Below are positions 51,375 through 61,461 of a stretch of DNA of 64,000 bases, piece after piece (positions within the stretch are counted from its first letter, which is position 1; each line of letters begins with the position of its first letter). Below the pieces are notes generated by a model that was given only the letters and a program-made list of their open reading frames with translations, was not told where the DNA came from and ran no database searches. The stretch comes from Sphingobacteriaceae bacterium (GTDB lineage: Bacteria > Bacteroidota > Bacteroidia > UBA7662), in assembly GCA_030682795.1 (NCBI GenBank), contig JAUXNJ010000044.1:1-64000 (forward strand), in the 5' to 3' direction. Made by a program: the position numbers and the translations under genes.

Positions 51375-52850
51375 TTAGCTGAAACTCCAGCTGCTGCCTT
51401 CTTTACTGTCTTTTACTTGAATGCCCAAGGCCGCCAATTGGTCACGGATGCGGTCGCTGGTCGCCCAGTCTTTGTTGTTTTTGGCCTCCACCCGCATCTC
51501 CAACAGCATTTGCACCAGTCCGTCTACCTTATCGGTGGCTGCTTCCGCCTCGGTTTTCATCCCCAAAACCTCAAAAACCATGGTTTTAACAGTTTCTTGC
51601 AGCTTTTGAAGGTCTGCAGCGGTTAAGCTGGCCTTGCCGCTGGCCATTAAATTGCCTTGGTAAATGGTTTCGTAGAGCTGCGCAATGAGGATGGGGGTGT
51701 TGAGGTCGTCGCACAAAGCCTCGTGGTAGCTGGCAATGAGGGGGTCGACGGCGAAGCTGCTTTCTTTGCTGGGCTGCAGACTCAACAAGGTTTTTACGCC
51801 TTCCATAAAGCGCTTCAGGCCTTTTTCTACGGCTTGCAGGGCTTCGTTGCTGAAGTCGAGCGTGCTGCGGTAGTGGGCCTGGAGGATGAAAAAGCGGATG
51901 GTCATGGGACTGTAGGCCTGCGTTAACTTGGCGTGGGTGCCGTTAAACAGCTCGCTGAGGGTGATGAAGTTGCCCAGCGACTTGCCCATTTTTTGTCCGT
52001 TGATGGTGATCATGTTGTTGTGCATCCAGTATTTCACGGGATGGTGGCCGCAACTGCCTTGCGACTGTGCGATTTCGCTTTCGTGGTGCGGAAAAAGCAG
52101 GTCCATGCCGCCGCCGTGGATGTCGAAATAATCGCCCAAATACTTGGCGCTCATGGCTGAACATTCGATGTGCCAGCCAGGGAAGCCATCGCTCCAAGGA
52201 CTCGGCCAGCGCATGATGTGCTCGGGTTGGGCTTTTTTCCAGAGGGCGAAGTCGGCTGGGTTCCGCTTTTCGTCTTGTCCCTCCAACGTACGCCGCTCAT
52301 TGCCAGCCCCGGCGAGCAGTTCTTCCACCACCCGGCCCGAGAGCGTGCCATAATCGTATTGTTTCGAATAACTGCTGATGTCGAAGTACACCGAACCCTG
52401 CGATTCGTAGGCAAAACCCTGCTCGATGAGCTTGCCGATCATGGCCTGCTGTTCAAGGATGTGGCCTGAGGCCCGCGGCTCGATGCTTGGCGGCAAATTG
52501 TTGAGCTCGCGCATGCTGGTATGGAAGCTGCCGGTGTACAGCTCCACCACTTCCATGGGCTCGAGCTGCTCTAAACGGGCTTTTTTGGCAATTTTATCTT
52601 CACCAGCATCGGCATCGTTCTCTAAATGCCCCACATCGGTGATGTTGCGTACGTAGCGCACTTTGTAGCCCAAATGGGTAAGGTAGCGCCGCAGCACGTC
52701 AAAGGTAATGTAAGGCCGTGCATGCCCAAGGTGCGCCTCTCCGTACACCGTTGGACCGCACACATACAAGCCCACATGCGGGGGCGTGATGGGTTCAAAG
52801 ACTTCTTTGGTGCGACTGAGGGTGTTGTAAAGCTGGAGGACGGGCTGCAT
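51375..52850 (-). CDS. cysS: Cysteinyl-tRNA synthetase
   Basis: This class I synthetase charges tRNA-Cys in the cytoplasm. The 491 residues show the HIGH-type motif [11 protein letters not shown] with zinc Cys in YVCGPTVYG, further zinc ligands at WHIECSAM and HHESEIAQ, and the KMSKS motif as KMGKSLGNF. The DALR and anticodon-binding regions end in [15 protein letters not shown]. Length is normal. It sits in a leftward run between the EEP-family gene and the M28 gene. Confidence 0.97.
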   Translation of the reverse strand: MQPVLQLYNTLSRTKEVFEPITPPHVGLYVCGPTVYGEAHLGHARPYITFDVLRRYLTHLGYKVRYVRNITDVGHLENDADAGEDKIAKKARLEQLEPMEVVELYTGSFHTSMRELNNLPPSIEPRASGHILEQQAMIGKLIEQGFAYESQGSVYFDISSYSKQYDYGTLSGRVVEELLAGAGNERRTLEGQDEKRNPADFALWKKAQPEHIMRWPSPWSDGFPGWHIECSAMSAKYLGDYFDIHGGGMDLLFPHHESEIAQSQGSCGHHPVKYWMHNNMITINGQKMGKSLGNFITLSELFNGTHAKLTQAYSPMTIRFFILQAHYRSTLDFSNEALQAVEKGLKRFMEGVKTLLSLQPSKESSFAVDPLIASYHEALCDDLNTPILIAQLYETIYQGNLMASGKASLTAADLQKLQETVKTMVFEVLGMKTEAEAATDKVDGLVQMLLEMRVEAKNNKDWATSDRIRDQLAALGIQVKDSKEGSSWSFS

Positions 52851-52864
52851 GGGGCAAATATAAA

Positions 52865-53962
52865 TTATGGTTGGGGGATTTCGAGGGTAACCACCACCGG
52901 AAAGTGGTCGGAGTGCCGTTGTTTAATTACACGGTGTGTTTTGACTTTGAAACGAGGGTCTACAAACACCTGATCGATGCGAAAGGATGGAAAAACGCCG
53001 GCGTAAGTATTGCCAGTGCCGTTGCCTTTTTTTACAAAACTATCTTGCAAATGCCTCTTAACCTGGTGATAGGCATAAGAAGCGGGTAAATCGTTAAAAT
53101 CGCCACACAGCAGGATGGGATAAGGCGTGCTGTCGATGAGCGCAGCCACAGTTTCGGCCTGACTGGCCCGAGCCAGGGCTGCGGCTTTGATTTTGGCCAT
53201 CACCTTTAAGATTCCCCGACCGCTTTCAGCATCGGGATTAACCTGGATGCCGCGCACATATTCGAGTTCCTCACGCTGCAAACGGTTGGTTTGCAGGTGG
53301 ATGTTGATGACCCGAACCGTGTCGATTCCAACCAATACATCCACATAAATGCAACCATTTACGGTATGTTCGTTTTGAAAGGGCAGATAATTTTTGGAAA
53401 GGATGGGATATTTGCTAAAAATGGCCAATCCTGAAAATCCCCAATCAGCATTGCCAATCACTTTTTCAAAATAGCCTTGTTGGTAGTCGAGCTCATCAAA
53501 AAGGATATCTGAAAAATCGCCAGTTTTTCGATTGCGGCTTTGGTACTCTTGAAAGCAAATCAGATCAGGCTGCGTAGAATTGATGATTTGCCGGATATTT
53601 TCGTGGGTGGCTTTTTTCTCACCTCCCTCCCTAAAGTTACCAACGTTGTAGCTCATGATGGTCAGGCTATTTTCGCTACTTTTTGTACCTGGACTCCATT
53701 GCACGGTGGCATTATTTACCGGCCATCCCAGTACCACGGTAATGAGCGAAAGCAGTACCTTTTTAGACCTCCCCAGCGACCACCAAATGATGAAGCCAAG
53801 GTGGATGAGGAGCATGGGGAAAGAGAGGTAGGGCAAAAAAACCGTTTGCCAAAAGGTTTCCGGATGCACATAGGGGGCAATGTACACAAGTATGGAAAGC
53901 AGCGCGGCCAGTATGTTAAAACTGAATACCAGATTGCGGAATAATCGTAGTATGCGCTGCAT
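52865..53962 (-). CDS. Membrane-anchored endonuclease/exonuclease/phosphatase-family protein
   Basis: The 365-residue protein has three N-terminal transmembrane helices (about 10-85) and a C-terminal EEP domain (about 100-360). Active-site motifs are [39 protein letters not shown] and RHSDHFPVV, a complete set of metal and phosphate residues. EEP proteins cut phosphodiester bonds of nucleic acids or lipids. The domain would face the periplasm if the N-terminus is inside. It follows the two rhomboid genes with a 3-base gap, an order common in Bacteroidota. Confidence 0.85.
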   Translation of the reverse strand: MQRILRLFRNLVFSFNILAALLSILVYIAPYVHPETFWQTVFLPYLSFPMLLIHLGFIIWWSLGRSKKVLLSLITVVLGWPVNNATVQWSPGTKSSENSLTIMSYNVGNFREGGEKKATHENIRQIINSTQPDLICFQEYQSRNRKTGDFSDILFDELDYQQGYFEKVIGNADWGFSGLAIFSKYPILSKNYLPFQNEHTVNGCIYVDVLVGIDTVRVINIHLQTNRLQREELEYVRGIQVNPDAESGRGILKVMAKIKAAALARASQAETVAALIDSTPYPILLCGDFNDLPASYAYHQVKRHLQDSFVKKGNGTGNTYAGVFPSFRIDQVFVDPRFKVKTHRVIKQRHSDHFPVVVTLEIPQP

Positions 53963-53965
53963 GAC

Positions 53966-54904
53966 TTATTGTTTGCTGGCCCTGAACAGCTGCTCTTTTT
54001 CTTCTTTGCTCAGGCCGTCGTAGCCGTTTTGTGCAATTTTATCGAGGATGCGGTCGATAACCTCCTGCGGCACTTTGTTGCTGGCGGTTGCAGCTGCGGG
54101 ACTGTTGGCAGCAGTTTTTACGCTGGCGGTTTTGGGACTCCCAGGATTTTTATAACTGACCTTGAGTCTACTTTTTTTGCCGGGCTTGAAGGTGGTGACC
54201 AGCCAATCTACCGCCCGGTTGAAGCCCGCGCCCAAATCTCTACCTGCTTGCAGCTGCTTGATGTATACAAAACCGAAAACCGCACCACCCAAATGGGCAA
54301 AATGGCCGCCGGCATTGCTGCCCGAGGCGCTTAACAAGTCGATGATGACCATGGCCAGCGCCAAATATTTAAGCGGCACATTGCCAAAGAGGAACAAACG
54401 GATGGTGAAATTCGGCAGTAGGGTAGCCGCCCCAACCACTACGGCCAGCACCGAGGCAGAGGCCCCTACGGCAAAAGAGGTGTCGATGATGCTGCGAAAC
54501 AGCGGGAAGATGTTGAAGGCCAGAATGTACATGGCGGCACCTGCAAATCCCCCTAAAAAATACACGGCCACAAGCTTTTTGCTGCCAAGGTATTCCTGAA
54601 AAATTTGACCAATCCAGTATAACCACAGCATGTTAAACAAAATGTGGAAGAAGCCGGCATGCACAAACATATACGTAAGCAGCGACCAAGGCCGGTACAG
54701 CAAATTACCGAGTGAGGCAGGTACAGCCAAGTAGCGACTGATGCGCATGTACCAACCCGCCTCGAGCTGGAAGAGGGCTACAATCACCGCCAAGATGCTG
54801 AGCACCACAAAAACCAACACATTCACCAGAATAAGCTGGTTCAGGCTGTTGTTGTCGCGAGTGAAAGTGCTACGCAGGTCGTTGAGAATCGAATTGCTTC
54901 TCAT
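53966..54904 (-). CDS. Rhomboid-family intramembrane serine protease (second of pair)
   Basis: The 312-residue protein has six or more transmembrane helices. The rhomboid features are HILFNMLWLYWIG in helix 2, the nucleophile Ser in AVGASASVLAVV in helix 4, and His in GGHFAHLGGAVFGF in helix 6. A cytoplasmic tail of ~85 residues ends in a short helical domain, EVIDRILDKI...GLSKEEKEQLF, found at the end of many Bacteroidota rhomboids. The start overlaps the stop of the upstream rhomboid gene by one base. Confidence 0.9.
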   Translation of the reverse strand: MRSNSILNDLRSTFTRDNNSLNQLILVNVLVFVVLSILAVIVALFQLEAGWYMRISRYLAVPASLGNLLYRPWSLLTYMFVHAGFFHILFNMLWLYWIGQIFQEYLGSKKLVAVYFLGGFAGAAMYILAFNIFPLFRSIIDTSFAVGASASVLAVVVGAATLLPNFTIRLFLFGNVPLKYLALAMVIIDLLSASGSNAGGHFAHLGGAVFGFVYIKQLQAGRDLGAGFNRAVDWLVTTFKPGKKSRLKVSYKNPGSPKTASVKTAANSPAAATASNKVPQEVIDRILDKIAQNGYDGLSKEEKEQLFRASKQ

Positions 54905-55638
54905 TAGTAGAAATTCAGTCTATCGTTGTTGTACCAAAATTTCACAATCAAAAAGCCAAACAGCATGCCGCCGAGGTGGGCAAAGTGCGCCACATTGTCT
55001 TTGGGGTCGAATTGTAACGCCTGGTACAGTTCTACTAAAACGTAAACAGCGGCCAGGTATTTGGCCTTTACTGGGAAGGCGAAAAATAAATAGAGGGTGC
55101 TGTTGGGAAAGAGGTAGGCAAAAGCGATCCAAATACCGGCTACCGCGCCGCTGGCACCGATGATGTTGGGCATGTTGAGGATTTGTTCGCGGTAGCTTTC
55201 TAGATATGTAAGCTGACCAGCGCTTGCTGCTGCAATTTCAAGGTCAATATTGTTGAGCAAAGGCAGCAGCTGCACAAAATACACGATGAGGTAGTGCAAA
55301 AAGGCCGCACCGAAGCCGGTGATGATGTAAAAATTGAGGAAGCGTTTGGCCCCCCAAACGTTTTCGAGCATGCTGCCAAACATCCAAAATGAAAACATAT
55401 TGAAGAGGATGTGGTTGAGGCTACCATGCATAAACAGGTGGGTGATGGGCTGCCAGAGGTGGAACTCTGAGGCGGCTGGGAAGCGCAAACCAAATATTTT
55501 GATGAGGTCGGTGCCAAAGTTACTGCCCAGCACATAGGTGCCTAAAAAGAAAAGCCCGTTGATGATGATGATGTTTTTCACCACTACGGGGAGGACATCG
55601 AAGCGGCCGGGACTGATTTGTGAACTCATAGGATGCAA
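54904..55638 (-). CDS. Rhomboid-family intramembrane serine protease (first of pair)
   Basis: The 244-residue integral membrane protease shows HGSLNHILFNMFSFWMFG (helix 2), IIGASGAVAGIWIAFAYLFP with the nucleophilic Ser in GASG, and NVAHFAHLGGMLFGF with the catalytic His. It lacks the C-terminal extension of its neighbour. Rhomboids cut within or next to transmembrane helices of other membrane proteins; the targets here are unknown. It lies 146 bases downstream of mutL. Confidence 0.92.
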   Translation of the reverse strand: MHPMSSQISPGRFDVLPVVVKNIIIINGLFFLGTYVLGSNFGTDLIKIFGLRFPAASEFHLWQPITHLFMHGSLNHILFNMFSFWMFGSMLENVWGAKRFLNFYIITGFGAAFLHYLIVYFVQLLPLLNNIDLEIAAASAGQLTYLESYREQILNMPNIIGASGAVAGIWIAFAYLFPNSTLYLFFAFPVKAKYLAAVYVLVELYQALQFDPKDNVAHFAHLGGMLFGFLIVKFWYNNDRLNFY

Positions 55639-55784
55639 ATATATCCGTTTTTTACGGCTTTAAGATGGATGAATAGACTGGATTTGTGCTTAAAAAGGGA
55701 GTAACAGCAGAAAGCGATGTTTCGTTTCAGAAAAGCAGTTTTGCTGTATCTGACAGCGTGCTTTGGCGCACTTCTTAACCAAAT

Positions 55785-57638
55785 TTAGCTTTTAAGCCGC
55801 TGCAGCACTTCTTCTAAAGTGAGGGTAAGCAGGGTTTGTTTGCCATCGGGGGTGTAGTAGGGGTTTTCGCAGGCAAAAAGCTCGTCGATGAGCTGCTGCA
55901 TTTCGGCTTTTTGGAGGATTTTGCCGCTTTTTACACCGCCGTTGTGGGCCAAGGTGCGGGCCATTTGCTCGTGTAGGGCCTTGGGGTCGTGGGTTTGGTT
56001 TTGGCGATATTGGTCAAGTAGCTGCCGCAACAAAGCACCCGCATCTTGGGCTACTAATTCGGTGGGGACACCTTTTATTTGGTAGATGAGGTCGCTTTGG
56101 CGCTCGAGCACAAAGCCGGAGCGCGCGAGCTCGTCCCACAGCTCCTGCAGCATGCCAGCCTCCATTTTGCTGAGCTCCAGCTGCTCGGGGAAAAGGAGTT
56201 GTTGACTCGCGCTTTTGCCGCTCAGCAGCTGCTGCAGGTATTTTTCGTACAAAATGCGTTCGTGGGCAGCCTGCTGGTCTACGAGCAGCAAACCACTTTT
56301 GATTTGCGATACAATGTAGCTGCGGTGCAGCTGAAAAAGAGGCTTTTCGGCCGTATGATGGGCGTCTTCGCTGCTCAAAAGCGGCATTTGTTGTCCGGCT
56401 GATGCGCTTTTGCCAATCTCGTAGAGGTCGTGCCAGCCCTCGGTAGCCGTGCGTTTGGGGGCACTGCTGGGGTTGCTGCCCGAACCGCCGCCATTGGAGG
56501 ATGCGGGTGCTTGTCCACCGGGATTGCTAAACGGATTGTAGTGCGGATTGAAGCTGATTTGCGGTTGGCGGATTTGGTCGCTGGGTTTCGGGCTGAGGTC
56601 GAGGCCGTCTAAACCCGTTTCGCGCTCGAAATCGAGGCTGGGGGCTACGTTGTACTGACTCAAGGCCCGCTTGATGGCCGACTGCAATATGGCATAAAGT
56701 GCCTGTTCTTCTTCAAATTTGACCTCGGTTTTGGTGGGATGCACGTTTACATCTACCTTTTTGGGGTCTAATTCTAAAAAAAGGAAATAGGTGGGATGCG
56801 CACCATCGGGCAATAAACCTGCATAGGCGCCCATTACGGCATGGTGCAAATAAGGGTCGCGAATGAAGCGGTTATTGACGAAAAAGTACTGGTTGCCCTT
56901 GCTTTTACGGGCGGTATTGGGTTTACCGATGAAGCCGTTGACTTTGAGCATGGGGGTGCTTTCGTCGACCGGCACCAAGCTGGTGTTGAATTGATCGCCC
57001 ATGATCCCCACAATGCGCTGGCGGAGGTTGCCGGGGCGCAGGCGGTATACATCGTTGTTGTTGTGCACCAAGCTGAGTTGCAGGCCGGGCTGGGAGAGGG
57101 CGAGGCGCAGAAATTCGTCGCAGATGTTGCGGAATTCGGTCTCGTCCTTCTTTAAAAAATTACGCCGGGCTGGTACGTTGTAAAACAGATTTTTAACCAA
57201 AATGCTGGTGCCGGCCGGGAGTTGGGCGGGTTCTTGTCCGAGGTAGCTGCTGCCTTCAATACGCAAGTGGGTGCCGAGTTCATCCTCTGTGCGCCGCGTT
57301 TTTAGCTCCACCTGCGCTACGGCGGCAATTGAAGCCATGGCTTCGCCGCGGAAGCCGAAGGTCCGAATGCGAAACAGGTCGTTGATGTCTCGAATTTTGG
57401 AGGTGGCATGGCGCTCGAAACACATCCGGGCATCGGTCACCGACATCCCGCAACCATTATCCACTACCTGGATGAGCGTTTTGCCGGCATCCTTCACCAC
57501 GAGCTGAATGTCGTTAGCACCGGCGTCTACGGCGTTTTCGAGCAGTTCTTTCACCGCCGAAGCTGGTCGTTGCACCACCTCGCCCGCCGCAATTTGGTTG
57601 GCGAGGGCGTCCGACAATAACTGAATGATGTCGGCCAC
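55785..57638 (-). CDS. mutL: DNA mismatch repair protein MutL
   Basis: MutL is an ATPase that links MutS mismatch recognition to strand incision. The 617 residues show the GHKL motifs (KELLENAVDAGA, VDNGCGM, RTFGFRGEAMASIAAV), an N-terminal domain up to about 335, a variable Gly/Ser/Asn-rich linker (about 370-410), and the C-terminal dimerisation domain with HAAHERILYE-like QQAAHERILYEKYL. I did not see the DQHA(x)2E(x)4E endonuclease motif in its canonical form. The stop of the upstream small membrane protein overlaps its start by one base. Confidence 0.96.
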   Translation of the reverse strand: MADIIQLLSDALANQIAAGEVVQRPASAVKELLENAVDAGANDIQLVVKDAGKTLIQVVDNGCGMSVTDARMCFERHATSKIRDINDLFRIRTFGFRGEAMASIAAVAQVELKTRRTEDELGTHLRIEGSSYLGQEPAQLPAGTSILVKNLFYNVPARRNFLKKDETEFRNICDEFLRLALSQPGLQLSLVHNNNDVYRLRPGNLRQRIVGIMGDQFNTSLVPVDESTPMLKVNGFIGKPNTARKSKGNQYFFVNNRFIRDPYLHHAVMGAYAGLLPDGAHPTYFLFLELDPKKVDVNVHPTKTEVKFEEEQALYAILQSAIKRALSQYNVAPSLDFERETGLDGLDLSPKPSDQIRQPQISFNPHYNPFSNPGGQAPASSNGGGSGSNPSSAPKRTATEGWHDLYEIGKSASAGQQMPLLSSEDAHHTAEKPLFQLHRSYIVSQIKSGLLLVDQQAAHERILYEKYLQQLLSGKSASQQLLFPEQLELSKMEAGMLQELWDELARSGFVLERQSDLIYQIKGVPTELVAQDAGALLRQLLDQYRQNQTHDPKALHEQMARTLAHNGGVKSGKILQKAEMQQLIDELFACENPYYTPDGKQTLLTLTLEEVLQRLKS

Positions 57639-58003
57639 TACTTACCCCTCCGCTTGGGTATCAACAATTGGAAAAAGCGTGCCAACATACCCGTGCGCCA
57701 CACAATGAGCAATGCAATGAGCAGCACCGCCGTAGGTAAACTGATGACCGCGTTGAAAATCAGGAAAAACAATCCTGCGATGAAAAATATCAGGAAAATA
57801 ACGTTGAGGTTCGATTTTTTTACCGCCGCTTGGTAGCCCATTTGTCGCTTAAACTGAATCCGCTTCACGCTGGTTTCGCCGGTTAAGGCCTCGCCACGTG
57901 CTTTGCGAATGCGCTCTTGCCGCTCTTCTTCCTCCGGGTTGTAATACCGTGGGGTGTAGTTGAAGCGCTGGTGCTTGGGTGTTTTGAAAAACGAAACAAT
58001 CAT
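57638..58003 (-). CDS. Small membrane protein upstream of mutL
   Basis: The 121-residue protein has a charged N-terminal half (about 1-60) with YYNPEEEERQERIRKA, two transmembrane helices (about 67-85 and 88-108), and a basic C-terminus. I recognise it only as a protein often found next to mutL in Bacteroidota; its function is unknown. The one-base overlap with mutL indicates co-translation. Confidence 0.75.
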   Translation of the reverse strand: MIVSFFKTPKHQRFNYTPRYYNPEEEERQERIRKARGEALTGETSVKRIQFKRQMGYQAAVKKSNLNVIFLIFFIAGLFFLIFNAVISLPTAVLLIALLIVWRTGMLARFFQLLIPKRRGK

Positions 58004-58018
58004 TCTTGCAAATTTACG

Positions 58019-60082
58019 CTATTCCAGCCACTTCGCAATCCATGCATGCATCTCGTTCACAAAAAACTCGTGGTTACGGCCGTCCTGCACCCAGTGGTTT
58101 TCGTTCGGAAACACAATCAAGCGCGAAGGAATTTGCTGCCTTTGCAGAATGGCCCAGGCTTCTAAGGTGTTGTTGATAGGTACCCGGTAGTCTTTTTCGC
58201 CGATGGTGAGCAGCATCGGGGTTTTGTAGTCGGGCAAAAACATGATGGGATTTTGCTCGATCCACACCCTGCTATCTCCCCAAGGCACCCCGCCAGCGCT
58301 GATTTCGCGGTGGAATATGCCGTCGCTGGTGGCCCATTGCGAGTAGCTGTTGATGAGGCCGGCATGACTGATCAGGCACTTAAAATGGGTGGTGGTGCCC
58401 AACATCCAACCCGCTAAATGCCCGCCGTAACTGGCACCGCCAGCCACTTGTTTGTTGCCATCTATGAATTTATAGCGTTTGATGGCTTCTTTGGCGGCTT
58501 CGAGGATGTCGTTGGCGGGACCTTTGAACGGATCGAGGTGGATGGCCTGGGCGAAACTTTGTCCGTAACCCGTCGACCCCCTGTAATTGGTGAGCAGCAA
58601 CACATAACCTGGCTTGGCCAACAAATGATAGTTCCAGCGGGTGTGCCAGCTGTCTTGCCAGGCACTGTGCGGACCGCCGTGCATCACCACCCACAAAGGG
58701 TATTTTTTGCTGCTGTCGAAATTAGGAGGCAGCACCACATAGCTGTGAATGCTTTGCTCGAAGCCTGGGGTTTGGCTTTCGAATTCTAGCAAACGGGGCA
58801 AATCGAGCTTTTCGAGGGCTTTTTGGTTAAAGCTGGTGAGGGCTTTAAAGGTGTTTTTAGCAGGGTCGAGGAGGTAAATTTCGTTCGGACCATTGCTGCT
58901 TTGCCAAGCGGCCACCGCCACGGTTTTTCCTTGTTGATTGAGTTGGAGGCCTGAAAAAACGCCTGTATGCCCTGGTGCAAAAGGCAGCAGTTTGTTATTG
59001 CGCAGCTGGTAACGGTACAAGCCTTGGCGCCCACGGAATTCGGCCTGAAACCACAGCTCTTTGCCGTCGGCCGAAAACTGCAGGTTCTCGGGGTCGAGGT
59101 CCATGCTCATGCTTAAATATACCGGTGCCGCCGGCCGTGGCCAGTCGAAACGCGCCACCCGACTGTAGCGGTAGCTGATGCGGATGCTGTCGAGGGTGGG
59201 GCTGAGCAGGAGGTAGAGGGCGCCATCGGGACCAAAAACAGGACTACTGGCCGTCATCTTATCAGGCATGGCCATGCGGCGCTTTTGACCGCCGCGGCTG
59301 GCAATGCGGTAGAGTTCGCGTTTGTTGTCGGCAAAGGCCGCCTCGGTATAATTGGTGGTGGCTATAAATAGCACTTCGGTGCCGTCGGGACTAAAACAAG
59401 GACTCCCACTTAGTTGGAAGGCCCTGGTTTGAAAGTCTGCATCGCCCGCCAGTAACTGCACCGCAGCCGAATCGGGATGCAGGGCCTGTACAAAAAGAGC
59501 TGTTTTGAGCTCGTCAATCCAGTGATCGAAGGAGCGGGAAGGGAAATTGTCGTACACAAAAGCCTGTACTTTGGCCTCTTTTTTGGCTTTCCCCCGTGCT
59601 TTTTGAATGCTATCGGTGCTGGCATCGGGGTAAATTTGACTGGTGAAAAGCAGGCTGCGCCCATTGGGGTGCCATTGAGGACTGCTGGCGCCGCTGCTGA
59701 GGGAGGTAATGCGTTGCGCTTCGCCGCCCTCGCGCAGGTTAAGCACATATACCTGCGCTTTTTCGTCGCCCTCGCGCTTGGCGGTAAACAGCAATTTGCT
59801 GCCGTCGGGCGACCAAACGGGACTGCTTTCGCCGGCTTTGCCTGCGGTAATGGGACGGGGCTCGGCGCTGCCATCGGTGGGTACTATCCACAGGTCGCTA
59901 TGCCGTTTATCTGCGTCGTAGTCGGGCAGGGTAAGGGAAAAAACCACCCATTTGCCATCGGGACTCAGACTCGGGCTTCCCACCCCTTTCAGCTGCCACA
60001 AATCGGCATGGGTGATGGTTTTTTTGCCTTGGGAAAAGCCCAAAACAGGTAAAATCAGCAGGAGAAAAACTAGTTTGCGCAT
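58019..60082 (-). CDS. S9-family prolyl-oligopeptidase-like peptidase
   Basis: The ~687-residue exported serine peptidase has a signal peptide (MRKLVFLLLILPVLGFS-Q). A seven-bladed beta-propeller domain (about 20-410) has repeated S-P-D-G-(K/S) motifs. The alpha/beta-hydrolase domain (about 430-687) carries the nucleophile Ser in GGASYGGH, the Asp in IGEKDYRVP and the His in NENHWVQDG. It should cleave short peptides in the periplasm or at the surface. I chose the ATG at 60082 because a signal peptide follows directly; the longer frame adds five residues before it. Confidence 0.92.
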   Translation of the reverse strand: MRKLVFLLLILPVLGFSQGKKTITHADLWQLKGVGSPSLSPDGKWVVFSLTLPDYDADKRHSDLWIVPTDGSAEPRPITAGKAGESSPVWSPDGSKLLFTAKREGDEKAQVYVLNLREGGEAQRITSLSSGASSPQWHPNGRSLLFTSQIYPDASTDSIQKARGKAKKEAKVQAFVYDNFPSRSFDHWIDELKTALFVQALHPDSAAVQLLAGDADFQTRAFQLSGSPCFSPDGTEVLFIATTNYTEAAFADNKRELYRIASRGGQKRRMAMPDKMTASSPVFGPDGALYLLLSPTLDSIRISYRYSRVARFDWPRPAAPVYLSMSMDLDPENLQFSADGKELWFQAEFRGRQGLYRYQLRNNKLLPFAPGHTGVFSGLQLNQQGKTVAVAAWQSSNGPNEIYLLDPAKNTFKALTSFNQKALEKLDLPRLLEFESQTPGFEQSIHSYVVLPPNFDSSKKYPLWVVMHGGPHSAWQDSWHTRWNYHLLAKPGYVLLLTNYRGSTGYGQSFAQAIHLDPFKGPANDILEAAKEAIKRYKFIDGNKQVAGGASYGGHLAGWMLGTTTHFKCLISHAGLINSYSQWATSDGIFHREISAGGVPWGDSRVWIEQNPIMFLPDYKTPMLLTIGEKDYRVPINNTLEAWAILQRQQIPSRLIVFPNENHWVQDGRNHEFFVNEMHAWIAKWLE

Positions 60083-60202
60083 CTCCAAATATAGCAAACG
60101 AACCGATTAGGTGGTACCATGCTACAAGCTGGGCAGGCGCTGGTTGTGACCACAAAAAAAATAATTTGTAGTTAATACTGGATTGAGTAATTTGCAACAA
60201 CA

Positions 60203-60721
60203 ATGCAAAAGCTCAAATATATCTTGTTATTGTTCGCGGGGGCCTTGTTGTTGCAGGCTTGTCCTGCACGTCCGCTTCCTCCCGAAACCATTTATTCAGC
60301 AGTGCTGATGAACCGTTCCACGCTGGAAGCTTCGGTGCGTTGGGAAGCGCCACGTCAGGTGGGTATTCCTGGTAAAATTTATTACATAGCGCCATATCTG
60401 CTTATTTCGGAGCAATACCGAGGTGTACATGTGCTTAACAATGCAGACCCTTCGAATCCGACACCGGTTGGTTTTATACGTGTACCAGGATGTATGGACA
60501 TGGCGGTAAATAACGGTTTATTGTCGGTTGACAATGCAGTAGATTTGGTGGTGATAGACATCTTAACTACGCCAGGCCAAGCCATCGTTAAAAGCCGAAC
60601 TCGTAGCGTATTTCCCGAACTCGTACCGCCCGATCAAAATCGTGTACCAGATCGTTACAAAAAGGAGAACCGTCCTGAAGGCACCATCATTGTGGCTTGG
60701 GAGAAAATGGAGGGGAAATGA
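60203..60721 (+). CDS. LVIVD-repeat lipoprotein, N-terminal half of a split protein
   Basis: The 172-residue protein begins with a lipoprotein signal (LLLQAC, Cys near residue 20). The mature part has LVIVD-type strands, YLLISEQYRGVHVLNNADPSNP then GCMDMAVNNGLLSVDNAVDL, and ends RPEGTIIVAWEKMEGK. In many Bacteroidota this sequence is the first half of a single ~430-residue LVIVD protein, and the missing half appears to be the next gene. The stop overlaps the next start (ATGA). Confidence 0.65.
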   Translation: MQKLKYILLLFAGALLLQACPARPLPPETIYSAVLMNRSTLEASVRWEAPRQVGIPGKIYYIAPYLLISEQYRGVHVLNNADPSNPTPVGFIRVPGCMDMAVNNGLLSVDNAVDLVVIDILTTPGQAIVKSRTRSVFPELVPPDQNRVPDRYKKENRPEGTIIVAWEKMEGK

Positions 60722-61461
60722 TGAAGCGTTTTATTGGAGCTATATTTTTAGCCGTGCTCATGTCTGCTTGTGGGGGGGATGAGGTGGCAAAACCGGCCAG
60801 TCCCAACGGCACCGCAGGTTCTACTGCGCGTTTTTGCGCCTTTAATGATGTATTGTACGTGGTTACCAATCGGGAGTTGAAAGTATACGCCATCGAAGCC
60901 GATGGCAGTGCTCGTTTCGAAAACACCATGTTCTTAGGCAATGGCTTAGAAACCATTTTCCGACACGACAGCATTTTATACATTGGCGCCATCGACGGCA
61001 TGTATTTGTACGACATTCGGAATCCCTTTCAGCCAAAACCTTATGCTAAATTTTTACACTTTGTTGCCCGGGATCCAGTGGTATCGGATGGTAGACTGGC
61101 ATTTGTTACTTTGAGAAACCCAAGTAATTGGAATGGTTCTGCCCAAGGTGGCGCTTTGCAAGTAGTTGATGTATCGGATCCAACACTGCCTTTTTTATTA
61201 ACCGCCAAACAAATGAATGCGCCCAAGGGCTTAGCCTTGCACGATAGTTTACTCTTGGTGTGTGACGAAGGCATTAAGATGTACAAAGTGGATGCTTCAT
61301 TGAGCCTGCCATTGTTGAAGCATATTCAGATGGAAGCTGAGGATGTAGTGGTGGTAGATGGGGTGGCCATGGTCATTGGGAAAGATGGATTGTACCAATA
61401 CGAGCTCAGGAGTGATTTAAGTATGCGCTTGTTAAGCAAGATTTCAACCAAAATACCATGA
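60718..61461 (+). CDS. LVIVD-like lipoprotein, C-terminal half of a split protein
   Basis: The 247-residue protein has its own lipoprotein signal (MMKRFIGAIFLAVLMSACGG). It continues the beta-propeller pattern of the preceding protein: STARFCAFNDVLYVVTN, NGLETIFRHDSILYIGAIDG, LQVVDVSDPTLPF and GLALHDSLLLVCDEG. The two gene products together match the layout of a single LVIVD protein, but each is separately lipidated. The start is the first of two ATGs (60718, 60721). It overlaps the following gene by 4 bases. Confidence 0.65.
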   Translation: MMKRFIGAIFLAVLMSACGGDEVAKPASPNGTAGSTARFCAFNDVLYVVTNRELKVYAIEADGSARFENTMFLGNGLETIFRHDSILYIGAIDGMYLYDIRNPFQPKPYAKFLHFVARDPVVSDGRLAFVTLRNPSNWNGSAQGGALQVVDVSDPTLPFLLTAKQMNAPKGLALHDSLLLVCDEGIKMYKVDASLSLPLLKHIQMEAEDVVVVDGVAMVIGKDGLYQYELRSDLSMRLLSKISTKIP

